From Neobittarella massiliensis (ex Bilen et al. 2018) (GTDB lineage Bacteria > Bacillota > Clostridia > Oscillospirales > Ruminococcaceae): a DNA stretch of 64,000 nucleotides. The notes below the pieces were generated by a model. That model was not told where the DNA came from. It searched no databases and was given only the letters and a program-made list of their open reading frames with translations. Where the stretch lies: the NCBI RefSeq assembly GCF_900289145.1, contig NZ_OKQO01000003.1, positions 62,001 through 126,000 of the forward strand, read 5' to 3'. Below, one piece after another: positions 44,327 to 53,299 of this stretch. How positions within the stretch are numbered: the first letter of the stretch is position 1; every line of letters begins with the position of its first letter. The position numbers and the translations under genes are program-made.

Positions 44327-45052
44327 ATGCTGGAAAGCAAAACTAGAACAAAAGAAGAAACCAAAAGGTATATGTATGAGCTTAGAGATTGGCTGAAACA
44401 GGAACGGAATACACCAATAGAAGAAATGACAGATTTCTTTTCTAAGCGAATGGATATTTATGAGAAGGTCCATCTTGAACACTGGGAAAAAGAATATGCC
44501 CATATTGCTGACTATTTTGATGGAGCGTTACACGCTTTGTTGGATATTGGTTGCGGCACGGGATTAGAGCTTGAGGCGATTTATCAGCGATTTCCCAAAG
44601 CCAGGGTGACCGGGATCGATCTGTCGGAGGATATGTTGAAAAAATTACAAGCTAAGTATAGGGACAAGGACATTGAATTGATCTTATCCGATTACTTTGA
44701 ATATCCATTTGGAAGAGAACGATACGACGCGGCCCTGTCTTTTGAAACGCTCCATCACTTTAAATATGAAAAGAAACAAAAAATTTACGACAAGCTCTTT
44801 CAGGCGATCAAGCAAGGCGGGTATTATATCGAATGTGATTATATTGCCTGCTCGGATGAAGAAGAAACGCTTTGCCTTGAACAGTGTGCGTATAAACGCA
44901 GAGTAAACAACATACCTGATGATGTTTTTATACATATCGATATCCCGTTGACGCTCGAACATCAAATAGAACTGATGGAAAATGCCGGATTCAACGACAT
45001 AAAGGTACTTTATGAAAACTGTGGGACCATGATAATCAAGGCTAAAAAATAG
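44327..45052 (+). CDS. Class I SAM-dependent methyltransferase
   Basis: The protein has 241 residues. Motif I is LDIGCGTGLELEAI (about 72-85), followed by the acidic VTGIDLSEDML motif II and LSFETLHHF. The substrate is not evident; small-molecule methylation under TetR control suggests detoxification or signalling. The AT-rich composition matches the TetR gene, so the pair was probably acquired together. 45053-45358 after it has no visible feature. Confidence 0.85.
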   Translation: MLESKTRTKEETKRYMYELRDWLKQERNTPIEEMTDFFSKRMDIYEKVHLEHWEKEYAHIADYFDGALHALLDIGCGTGLELEAIYQRFPKARVTGIDLSEDMLKKLQAKYRDKDIELILSDYFEYPFGRERYDAALSFETLHHFKYEKKQKIYDKLFQAIKQGGYYIECDYIACSDEEETLCLEQCAYKRRVNNIPDDVFIHIDIPLTLEHQIELMENAGFNDIKVLYENCGTMIIKAKK

Positions 45053-45358
45053 TATTAGAAATTTTGCTATTGAAAAGCCTTGAACGGTGAAAACGATCGC
45101 CAATAAAGGTTTTTCCCGCCGATTAGGACACGCATAACAACATTGTGCCTATATAGTACCCCAAATTCCTGTGGCGATATAAAAAGATATAGGCAGATAT
45201 AAGGGAAACCAGACTATGTAAGGGCGATGGTAGCGAATGCTTTTGACCTCTTGTCTGGCATATCAGCAGGGACAGGTGTACTTGTCGGCGGCTCATTTAT
45301 GCGCTGTTCATGTTAAACGTTGACGGGGGCGGCTGCCGAAAGGCTTTGACGGGAGTAT

Positions 45359-46271
45359 GCTTCAAGCTACACCACCCGTGTGGGTGGTGACTACGCTCCT
45401 GTAAAGTCATATCGCCCGCATAGTTATTTCAATCCACACCACCCGTGTGGGTGGTGACCGGTTGCATCATGACAAGAGCATACAGCATCACGATTTCAAT
45501 CCACACCACCCGTGTGGGTGGTGACCCCGGCACAATGGCGGAGATAGTCGAGATCACAAGATTTCAATCCACACCACCCGTGTGGGTGGTGACCAAGACC
45601 GAGGCGGGCACCGCAGATATGCCGTTCAACATTTCAATCCACACCACCCGTGTGGGTGGTGACACTCTTGCCGCTGCCCGGTGTACCACTATACAGCCAT
45701 TTCAATCCACACCACCCGTGTGGGTGGTGACCATGGGCGCCGGCGGCGAGCAAGCGCCGACAGAAATTTCAATCCACACCACCCGTGTGGGTGGTGACCC
45801 GTGCAACAGCTCAAAGACTACGCCGCCGAAAAGGATTTCAATCCACACCACCCGTGTGGGTGGTGACTAACCCCCGCGTATACGGCGACCCGGAACGGCT
45901 CAATTTCAATCCACACCACCCGTGTGGGTGGTGACCGCGCAGCGTGATCTATTGATGATCTTGTCAGATATTTCAATCCACACCACCCGTGTGGGTGGTG
46001 ACCGCGTAAAAAGCACTGAAACGGCCCGCCAATATATATTTCAATCCACACCACCCGTGTGGGTGGTGACATAGTCGATCAATCACAAATCCAAAATCAT
46101 TTTTATTTCAATCCACACCACCCGTGTGGGTGGTGACCGGTGTAGACATAGGCTTTATCATCGTCAACATATTTCAATCCACACCACCCGTGTGGGTGGT
46201 GACGACACCAATAGTCAAAATGACGGTACAGTACGAGTATTTCAATCCACACCACCCGTGTGGGTGGTGAC
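45359..46271 (-). CRISPR. CRISPR array 2: 14 repeats, 13 spacers
   Basis: The 33-base repeats read on the minus strand differ from array 1 by a single base in the loop (ACAC for ACCC). Plus-strand start positions are 45359 (degenerate), 45426, 45493, 45561, 45631, 45699, 45766, 45835, 45903, 45970, 46038, 46105, 46171 and 46239. Spacers are 33-37 bases. The leader is on the right, so transcription runs leftward, toward array 1. No spacer is shared with array 1 by eye. Confidence 0.97.
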
Positions 46272-46450
46272 TGCAATCACTACCAAAAAATAGGTAGTTG
46301 CTTATATTTATTGTAGCTATATTGCTGTCTGGTGTCAACATATCCATTGCTCATACAGCAGATCTTCACGCCAGAAGAGATAGAATACCGGTGCGAACAT
46401 AGCAGGTATTCTCTGCGTGCTTATACTTCGCACCAGCACAATAGTAGCCA
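46272..46450 (-). promoter_or_regulatory. CRISPR array 2 leader with promoter
   Basis: The reverse complement closely matches the array 1 leader. On the minus strand TTGACA (46333-46338), 17 bases and TACAAT (46310-46315) are conserved. Confidence 0.85.
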
Positions 46451-46476
46451 TCACTTAGGTTGAGGGCTATTGCACC

Positions 46477-46625
46477 TTACTCGCCAGGCTCGTCCTCGGA
46501 ATACCTGAGAGCATTCAGATCCATATCCAAGTACCGGGCTATGCGGCTATGTGCACAGCTGTTATCAGGACTGGATTTGACTTGCCCAACTCAATCTTTT
46601 GTAACGCTCTAATGATATTTCGCAC
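46477..46625 (-). pseudogene. Decayed copy of the small HTH gene
   Basis: The minus strand encodes CEISLERYKR, GKSNPVLI and DLNALR...EDEPGE, matching the HTH gene at 38031-38255. A one-base deletion (near 46590) and a short insertion break the frame. It lies directly behind the array 2 leader, in the same relative position as its homologue at array 1. Confidence 0.7.
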
Positions 46626-46632
46626 TCAAAAT

Positions 46633-47038
46633 ATGAGGTTTGAAAAACAGCCCGCTCTACAAGAGTTTGACTGTTTGAACAATGCGATTGATGAGCTTTA
46701 TCACGAAATATGCGTGCTGCAGGGACTATTCGACAGTGCGAATGCTATTTTGCAAGCCATTTTGGCACTTGGTAACGGCTGTACTCAAACAGAAATTTAC
46801 AAGTACACACTTTTGAATAAGCAGCTTGTAGATGCATCTGTAAAAAGACTTGATCAAGAGGGAGTGATCGTATTTTAAAGCAGGTGCTGGGCGAGAATTA
46901 AAAATCTATTTGACAGCGAAAGGCAAAGCGCTGGTTCGGGGAAAAATATTACCTATGAAATAAGCGGAAAACAAAGCCTTTGAGGAAATGACAGAAAAGG
47001 AACATCAGAAGATATTGCGTTTGATGGAAAAAATCTAA
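46633..47038 (+). pseudogene. MarR-family regulator, degraded
   Basis: The first 82 codons (RFEKQPALQEFDCLNNAIDE through SVKRLDQEGVIVF) resemble the N-terminal MarR domain, then a stop follows. The C-terminal part continues in another frame (GRELKIYLTAKGKALVRGKI, later FEEMTEKEHQKILRLMEK) with a further in-frame stop. At least two inactivating changes are visible. It lies just upstream of a frameshifted membrane-protein gene that it may once have regulated. Confidence 0.65.
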
Positions 47039-47081
47039 CATCTTTCCGCAGTAGAATGAAAGATCTATAGGGGAAATACTG

Positions 47082-47767
47082 ATGACACATAAAATAATCA
47101 GCACGATCGGGTTAGGCATTTTAGGTGTTGACCCATTTACAGCGGTCTACCTTTTGTCTATGGGGCTGCGGCAGGAAAAAAGTCGAATATTACGCTGTTC
47201 TTCCTCTCCTATGCGGGATTTAGCATTTTTATCGGTGCTATACTCTCCTCTATTTTTGGTGCGGCGGCGGTGGATATTCTCAAAAGCATGGTACCCGGGG
47301 ACAATAGCCCAGTTTGGGCGGTTTTGGAGTTTGTAGTATCTGTTTTTATTCTGGTGTGGGTGCTGCGAAGGCTTTTTAGTGCTCGCAAGAAAAAAGGGGA
47401 GAAGGAGAAGAAAGCCGTTGATGGGCGTTGGATCAAGTACCTAAGTACTGGCTTTGCGTTTGCGATCTCTTGTTTTACTGACCCCACTTACTATGCTGTT
47501 ATCCTCATGGGCGGCGAAACAGAAAATTTTCTGACCGCAACGCTGCTCCTGACGATTTGGTTTGTAGTCAGCCAGTTTATGGCGCTGATCGTCTATGCTG
47601 CCAACGGTCTGAATCTTTTGGACAAGCTGGTTGCATGGGTGGATAAACTGAAAGCGAAAAATAGAAAGCCTATCACCTATACCTTTTATGCCGTATTCGT
47701 AATCATTGCTGTTGTGTTGCTGATGGATATAGGATCTTATTTGTTTGACGGCAGATACCTGTTTTAA
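47082..47767 (+). pseudogene. Polytopic membrane protein (LysE/GAP-like), frameshifted at an A6 tract
   Basis: The first frame (MTHKIISTIGLGILGVDPFT) runs to a six-A run at 47176-47181. One added A restores a continuous protein of about 228 residues ending DIGSYLFDGRYLF. It has about six membrane segments and a central basic loop (RKKKGEKEKK), like the LysE/GAP type of small exporters. The second frame alone is 165 codons. As with yxeA at 14115, a single base is missing in an A6 tract. Confidence 0.6.
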
Positions 47768-49568
47768 TTGCTTTTTTGTGTTTTTAGTGTTCTGCCCGTG
47801 ATGTGAGACAGAGGACAGTTGTTGCGCTTTTTCTCCTTTAGTTACCAAAGGGCTCATACGGATCTATTCTAGAGGTAGAAAATAAGGCAAAAGGGGTTGG
47901 GTACTTCCCAACACCGAAAAATGTTTGCATTTTCTGAAAAGGATGCCCCTTGGCAATGCTTGCTAAGGAATGGATACTCTAAACGAGTAGTATCCTCTTT
48001 AAAATGCTACGCAGTTAGCGTACATTTTTGAGGGAAACGGCATAGACACCTTACTCTGTTGGTTTTAGTGCCTGTAATGCCTTTCTTGCAAGGCTTACCG
48101 AGTTTCTATTGCGCAACAAAAAACGTAAATACAAGAGCGTTGCGAAACTGTTTTTGCGCGTGAGGTAAAGTTGCCCTATACTTGTGGTCGTTGCCCTGTT
48201 TGTGGTGCTAGAAATGATCTTTGGGCCAGGTCGACTCAAAGCCCATGAGATCCCCGTCGCTTTAGCGGCGAAAGAAAAAACGCTGTTGCGGGGATGCGCG
48301 GTGTTGACTGCTATTTTGGAAATCTGGTTTTACGAGCTTTTTGTATCTTTTAGCAGTTGCCCCTACGTGGCAGCAAAAGGGCGACAGCCGGTTTAGATGT
48401 TTTGATACGGGGACCTACCGGATCGGGCGAAAATAGAAGGGGTGAGACGGGGAAACCTGTTTGCCCGGGTCTGCTGCCGATGGGCGGACAGTACTTACAG
48501 AGCTGGGCGGAGGAACTTGGGAACATTGGCTGCGGCGCGCTTTATGGTGGAGTGTCGCAATGATATCGTGTATTATATATTGGAACGGCCCGGGGAGTGA
48601 AAGAGCAGCCGTAGGTGATGGAGATAGGGAAAAGAAGTTATAAAAGATCGGGTGCGTGTGGCGGCTGAGAAAAATGGAGCGGTATGTGTTTTAGATCGGG
48701 ATACAGATCTTGTGGGAATAGAGCAGTGCGAAAGCGGAAGAGCGCTGATGCAAGATGGAGGAGAGGGGGACCTACACTTTGCAGGGCTTTGGGCGGTGTA
48801 TAGATGGTAGGCAGTGAGGGGTAGACGGTACATAGATGGTATTTCGTACTGGGGCTTATTCACTGCTGTACCATGGTGCAGTCAAAGACTGTTTTATCGG
48901 GCGCGGAGATAGTAGCCGAGACCGGGTGACTGTAGGGTGGAAAAGCAGGCGGTCATTGCCGGCCGGCTGCTCTGGAGCAAAGAGAGGATGCCGGATCTAT
49001 CTTGTAATCTTGTCGGCCGGCGATCGGAACAGCTGTGGCAGAAAAAGACAGCCTGGAGCACAGAAGACCAACTTGAGAAACAGGAACCTGTGAAGGGGGC
49101 CTGGTATGGCTGTACAGCAAAACGATAGCTGTACTTTGTGTGTGTAATGTATGTGCGGGCAGAGGGGCGGGGATATCCTGGCGGGTAAAACGGTACCTGC
49201 CAGATGACCTGTACCCAGAAAAGCAGTATCTGCAAAAAACAGGTGTGAAGGCGGGCGAGGATCGATGAAAATTAAAAGGGGCAGCCGGAAAAGCGGCAAA
49301 TGATGCTATTATGTAGAGGTTAGAGGCGCTGCTTAAAAAGGGGCGTACCTGTATGCGCATGGGAAAGACAGCGGACAGGCGGTGAGATCGGGGTGGGGAC
49401 AGCGACTGATCATGGCTGTATAGCAGGGGAAATTGCCTACCGGTGAAAAAGACGGCTTCTATATAGGGCGTTTACTGACGATCTAGTATGTGCTGCTGTG
49501 CGAAAAAGCAGGGCTTTGACGTGCGCTGACGATAAGGGGCACATAGAGGGCGAGAGGAGGACAGAGAG
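47768..49568. other. 1.8-kb stretch without recognisable genes
   Basis: I find no gene with codon structure, ribosome-binding site and family resemblance. A GGATACT...AGTATCC hairpin lies near 47978-48000. From about 48580 the sequence becomes purine-rich and GC-rich with only short frames on both strands. It looks like decayed mobile or genic DNA at the boundary between accessory and housekeeping regions. Confidence 0.5.
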
Positions 49569-50516
49569 ATGACATTTTTCTATATGATGGCGTTATTTGC
49601 GGTGGGGCTGGTGCTGATCATCAAGGGCGGCGACTGGTTTGTAGATGCCGCGGTCTGGTTGGCCGGGGTGCTGGGGGTGCCCCAGTTTTTGATCGGCGCC
49701 ACGGTGGTGAGCGTGGCCACCACACTGCCGGAGCTGACCGCCTCGGCTATTGCCGCCTTTGAGGGAAAGGTGGATATGGCGGTGGGCAACGCAGTGGGCT
49801 CGGTGACGGTGAACGTGAGCCTGATATTGGGGGTAGCGGTGTTGGGCGCCCCGTTTTTGATCCGCCGCTCGCAGCTGTGGGGGCAGGGGGCGCTGCTGGC
49901 TGCCGGTTGCCTGGTGGCGCTGCTGTGCAGCCTGCGCGGCAGTTTGTCGGCGCTGGGGTGTGTGCTGTTGCTGCTCCTGTTTTTAGGGTATGTGGCCTTT
50001 AACATCTACACGGCTAAAAAAGAGCGCAGTACAGAGCGGCCAGCGGCCCGGCCAGGGGACAGGCGGCGGCAGATAGCGGGCTTTTTACTGGGTGCGGCAG
50101 GCATTGTTGTGGGGGCTAAGCTGCTGGTGTACAGCGGCAGCGGGATAGCCCGGATGGCCGGTGTGCCGGAGGCCTTTATTGCGGTGACCATCATCTCGTT
50201 TGGCACCTCGCTGCCGGAGTTTACCATCGCGGTGACGGCAGCGGTGAAAAAGCACACCGGGCTATCGGCCGGCAACATTGTGGGGGCAGGGGTCATCGAC
50301 ATCACGCTGATCTTGCCGCTGTGTGCGGTATTCTCGGGGCGGGCACTGCCCATCTCGCCCCAGGGACTGCTGCTGGATATGCCGGTGAGCCTGGTGGCGG
50401 TGCTGGTCTGCTGTGTGCCGGCACTGCTCACCCAGCGCTTTCGCCGTTGGCAGGGAGCCTGTATGGTGGGGGTGTATGTGCTGTATGTGGCGGCGCTGCT
50501 TTGGCTGTTTGTGTGA
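49569..50516 (+). CDS. Calcium/sodium antiporter (CaCA family, YrbG-like)
   Basis: The protein has 315 residues and about ten membrane segments. The two inverted alpha-repeats are visible: GATVVSVATTLPELTASAIA (about residues 42-61) and IISFGTSLPEFTIAVTAAVK in the second half, each with the conserved ion-binding Glu in PE. Each is followed by G-N-A/I-V-G (AVGNAVGS, SAGNIVGA). It exchanges Ca2+ for Na+ or H+ at the cell membrane. GAGAGGAGG precedes the ATG. Confidence 0.9.
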   Translation: MTFFYMMALFAVGLVLIIKGGDWFVDAAVWLAGVLGVPQFLIGATVVSVATTLPELTASAIAAFEGKVDMAVGNAVGSVTVNVSLILGVAVLGAPFLIRRSQLWGQGALLAAGCLVALLCSLRGSLSALGCVLLLLLFLGYVAFNIYTAKKERSTERPAARPGDRRRQIAGFLLGAAGIVVGAKLLVYSGSGIARMAGVPEAFIAVTIISFGTSLPEFTIAVTAAVKKHTGLSAGNIVGAGVIDITLILPLCAVFSGRALPISPQGLLLDMPVSLVAVLVCCVPALLTQRFRRWQGACMVGVYVLYVAALLWLFV

Positions 50517-50542
50517 GTGTTCTACCGTTTGAATCGAAAAGG

Positions 50543-50578
50543 AAAAAGGACATTCGCCTGCCGCGAATGTCCTTTTTT
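50543..50578 (+). terminator. Terminator after the antiporter gene
   Basis: AAAAAGGACATTCGC pairs with GCGAATGTCCTTTTT around CTGCC. It is symmetric, with A and T runs, so it can serve both convergent genes. Confidence 0.9.
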
Positions 50579-50602
50579 AAAACATCGATATAGAAACCAT
50601 AT

Positions 50603-52000
50603 TTAAAATGTTAGCTGCGCGGTACAGGCTTTTTTGCTGAGAAGGCTCTCCTTTAGCTCATTCATGATGTCGACTAAAAGGCGAACTTTATATCCTTTAA
50701 TCTCATAGATGGTCGGTTCAAGGATAAGAAGTTTTTTGTTGGCCTTATCAAAATAGAATAACGAGATGAAATTCATATCCGTCTGTCTGTTTTCTTCCCG
50801 CTGATGTAATACGCCGAGCTCCTGTGTTAGATTACTGATCCCTATTTTCTCTTCGTGCAGTTCATCGCAAAGAGTATCTACACGACTTTTTATGAGCGAT
50901 AGAGGGATCCCATTTTGAACGTAACTCATCTCGCTCTCGATAATAATTTGAAGAACGGTTACGATGATCTTTTGCCGCATATATTTTGACTTCCGCGTAT
51001 CACGTTGTGGTAGAGCAAGATTGATAAACCTGTCGTGGAGTGGAGAGAATGCTTCAGTGACGACTTCCTCTGCTACTTGATCAGCTGAGTCTCTGTCGCA
51101 GAGCTCCTTTTTGATTTTTTGTGTCTCGATAACATTGAATTTTTGACAGTATTTCTGAACGAAATCCTTAAAGATACCAATATTATTTGCACAACAGCTT
51201 TTGAAAAGATCTTTTGTATAATCGTCTATATGTATATTGAGTGCGAGCTCTCCTTTTTTGATGACCTCATCTAATTCGGTTTTGGACCAGGAACCAATAT
51301 CGATATGTTCACATCGATTGACCAAATCAGGAGCAAGAGCGGTGATTCTAGAAGCGTCTTTCCAAACACCGACAATAATAACTTTGATACCTTGATAATT
51401 AAACTCTTTGAGCATGGCACAAAATTGCTGCTGAATATTTGGAGATAGGTAATGGAAATTATCAAAGACAAAATATTTTCCTTCACTACCAGAGCGTAAA
51501 ATCTCTAAAAACTCGGGAGTATTAGATAGATCGATCGTTGGATAAGTTGTCGACGTAACTTCTTTATGTGCGTGACCAGTTGAGGTACTTAAACCTGCAG
51601 TTAGAGTCAATTGTGTTCCTATGGTACCTGAGACTCCACCCTCTTTTGTGTATGCATCTGTAACAGTATGCTCGACCACTCGGATCTCTTTGTCGATTGC
51701 ATGAAGCATAGCGATCTTGATCTGTTCAAAGGACATATTAGCTGTACAGCCAATACGCAGTTGAACGGGGCAATACCTTTCTATGCTCCAAGTCTTACCC
51801 TGTCTGGACTCCCCATACACGACAATGATATTATAGCTTTGGAGGGCATTTTGAAATTTCCTATGAACTTTGCGTACAATAAATGTCGGACAATCCTGAG
51901 GCGGACATTCCGTACATCCAAAAGTGTCTATAAGGCTATATATTTTTTGCTTACTTGAAGAGCGTGGAAAAAACCATTCTTTTAGCTTAGATAGCATCAT
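50603..52000 (-). CDS. Unrecognised P-loop (AAA/STAND-like) ATPase
   Basis: The protein has about 465 residues. Walker A is VVYGESRQGKTWS (about residue 60) and Walker B is KYFVFDNFHYL (about 175), followed by a sensor-like VIIVGVWKDASRI and an Arg-containing NRCEHIDI. The C-terminal 200 residues are helical without known motifs. GGAGG lies five bases before the ATG at 52000. The gene is AT-rich inside a GC-rich neighbourhood and stands alone, suggesting transfer. Stand-alone ATPases of this layout include transposition regulators and defence proteins; the function is open. Confidence 0.7.
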   Translation of the reverse strand: MMLSKLKEWFFPRSSSKQKIYSLIDTFGCTECPPQDCPTFIVRKVHRKFQNALQSYNIIVVYGESRQGKTWSIERYCPVQLRIGCTANMSFEQIKIAMLHAIDKEIRVVEHTVTDAYTKEGGVSGTIGTQLTLTAGLSTSTGHAHKEVTSTTYPTIDLSNTPEFLEILRSGSEGKYFVFDNFHYLSPNIQQQFCAMLKEFNYQGIKVIIVGVWKDASRITALAPDLVNRCEHIDIGSWSKTELDEVIKKGELALNIHIDDYTKDLFKSCCANNIGIFKDFVQKYCQKFNVIETQKIKKELCDRDSADQVAEEVVTEAFSPLHDRFINLALPQRDTRKSKYMRQKIIVTVLQIIIESEMSYVQNGIPLSLIKSRVDTLCDELHEEKIGISNLTQELGVLHQREENRQTDMNFISLFYFDKANKKLLILEPTIYEIKGYKVRLLVDIMNELKESLLSKKACTAQLTF

Positions 52001-52239
52001 TAAGCCTCCAATAAAATGCCAATACATACAAAATAGCATATTATATGGTTTATTTCAACAAAAAATATATTGTATACATTAAAATATACAAATTTTTTCT
52101 AATACAACAATAGACAGGTGGGCGAGATAGAAAACAAAATAAAGTATGGCTGAAGGCCCGTGAAGGAAAATACTTGCGTATGCTGTTCTATGTACAAAAG
52201 AGAACTAGCTTAACTGTTGTGGTCTATGAAATGCGGTAT

Positions 52240-53283
52240 TTACAGGTCGTCGATGAGGGCGGTGCTTTTGGCGTAGGCAGTACTTTTGGCCTCGAAAAAG
52301 TCGGTCTTGACCATGTTGGCGCTCGCGTACTGACTGACCCAGGCCATGCTGGCGGGCTCGTTCTCGCAGCCGGGAAAGAGCGGCTCGAAGCCCAGGCTGG
52401 TCCAGCGCAGATTGCCCAGGTAGCGTATATAATCGGTGAGCATATCGCGGGTGAGACCGGGTATATCGTCGCCGATGACGTAGTGGCCCCAGGCGATCTC
52501 TTGCCGTACGCCCTCGAGCAGCATGTTTTTGAGGGCGGCGACCTGCGGCGGGGAAAAGAGGTCGGGCTCCTCTTTTTGCAGCTCGAGCAGGATGCTGCGA
52601 AACAGCCACAGGTGAGTGTTCTCGTCGCGGTTGATGTAGCGGATCTCCTGGGCGCTGCCGGGCATTTTGCCGTTGCGGGCCAGGTTGTAAAAGAACATGA
52701 AGCCGCTGTAGAAATAGATCCCCTCGAGGATGTAGTTGGCCATGAGCACCCGCAGCAGCGTGGGGGCGTCTTTTTTTTGCTGAAAGGCGTTATACTGCTC
52801 GCCGATAAAGGTGTTGCGCTGCAGCAGGTGCTGATCGGTCTTCCACTGATAGAGGATGTGGTTGCGCTGGTCGGGGCTGCAGATGCTGTCGAGCATATAG
52901 CTGTAGCTCTGGCTGTGCACACATTCCTGAAAGGCCTGGATGGAGAGACAGAGCCCGACCTCGTTGGCGGTGATGTAGGCGCTGACGCTTGGCAGGTTGG
53001 CCGTTTGGATGGAGTCTAAAAAGACCAGAAAGCTGAGGATCTTGTCGTAGGCGGTGCGCTCGGCAGTGCTCAGCTGGGGATAGTCCTTGATATCCTGGGA
53101 GAGGCTGATCTCCTCGGGGACCCAGAAGTTGTTCATGGCTTGGCGGTACCAGTCGCTGACCCAGGTGTAGCGCAGATTATTGAAGTCGTTTAAGTTGGTG
53201 GTGTTGCCGCCGATCATGCGGCGGTGGCGGATGTCGGTATCACCGCCGGGATTAAAGAGCGGTTTTTTTACCAGTGTACGCAT
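52240..53283 (-). CDS. nrdB: Class I ribonucleotide reductase, small subunit
   Basis: The protein has 347 residues. Metal ligands and the radical region are visible: FLDSIQT, QECVHSQSYSYML (E-x-x-H with the Tyr radical environment), the central EGIYFYSGF and RDENTHLWLF. It supplies the radical for NrdA. The ATG at 53283 follows AGGAGTG; nrdA ends 17 bases upstream. No nrdI or nrdH is next to it, so NrdAB rather than NrdEF is suggested. Confidence 0.92.
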   Translation of the reverse strand: MRTLVKKPLFNPGGDTDIRHRRMIGGNTTNLNDFNNLRYTWVSDWYRQAMNNFWVPEEISLSQDIKDYPQLSTAERTAYDKILSFLVFLDSIQTANLPSVSAYITANEVGLCLSIQAFQECVHSQSYSYMLDSICSPDQRNHILYQWKTDQHLLQRNTFIGEQYNAFQQKKDAPTLLRVLMANYILEGIYFYSGFMFFYNLARNGKMPGSAQEIRYINRDENTHLWLFRSILLELQKEEPDLFSPPQVAALKNMLLEGVRQEIAWGHYVIGDDIPGLTRDMLTDYIRYLGNLRWTSLGFEPLFPGCENEPASMAWVSQYASANMVKTDFFEAKSTAYAKSTALIDDL

Positions 53284-53299
53284 GAAAAGGTCACTCCTG

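Noticed and set aside
45445-46072. Open frames through CRISPR array 2
   Set aside because: Translations of repeat units only.
48836-49360. Short overlapping frames on both strands
   Set aside because: No consistent codon structure, ribosome-binding site or family resemblance.
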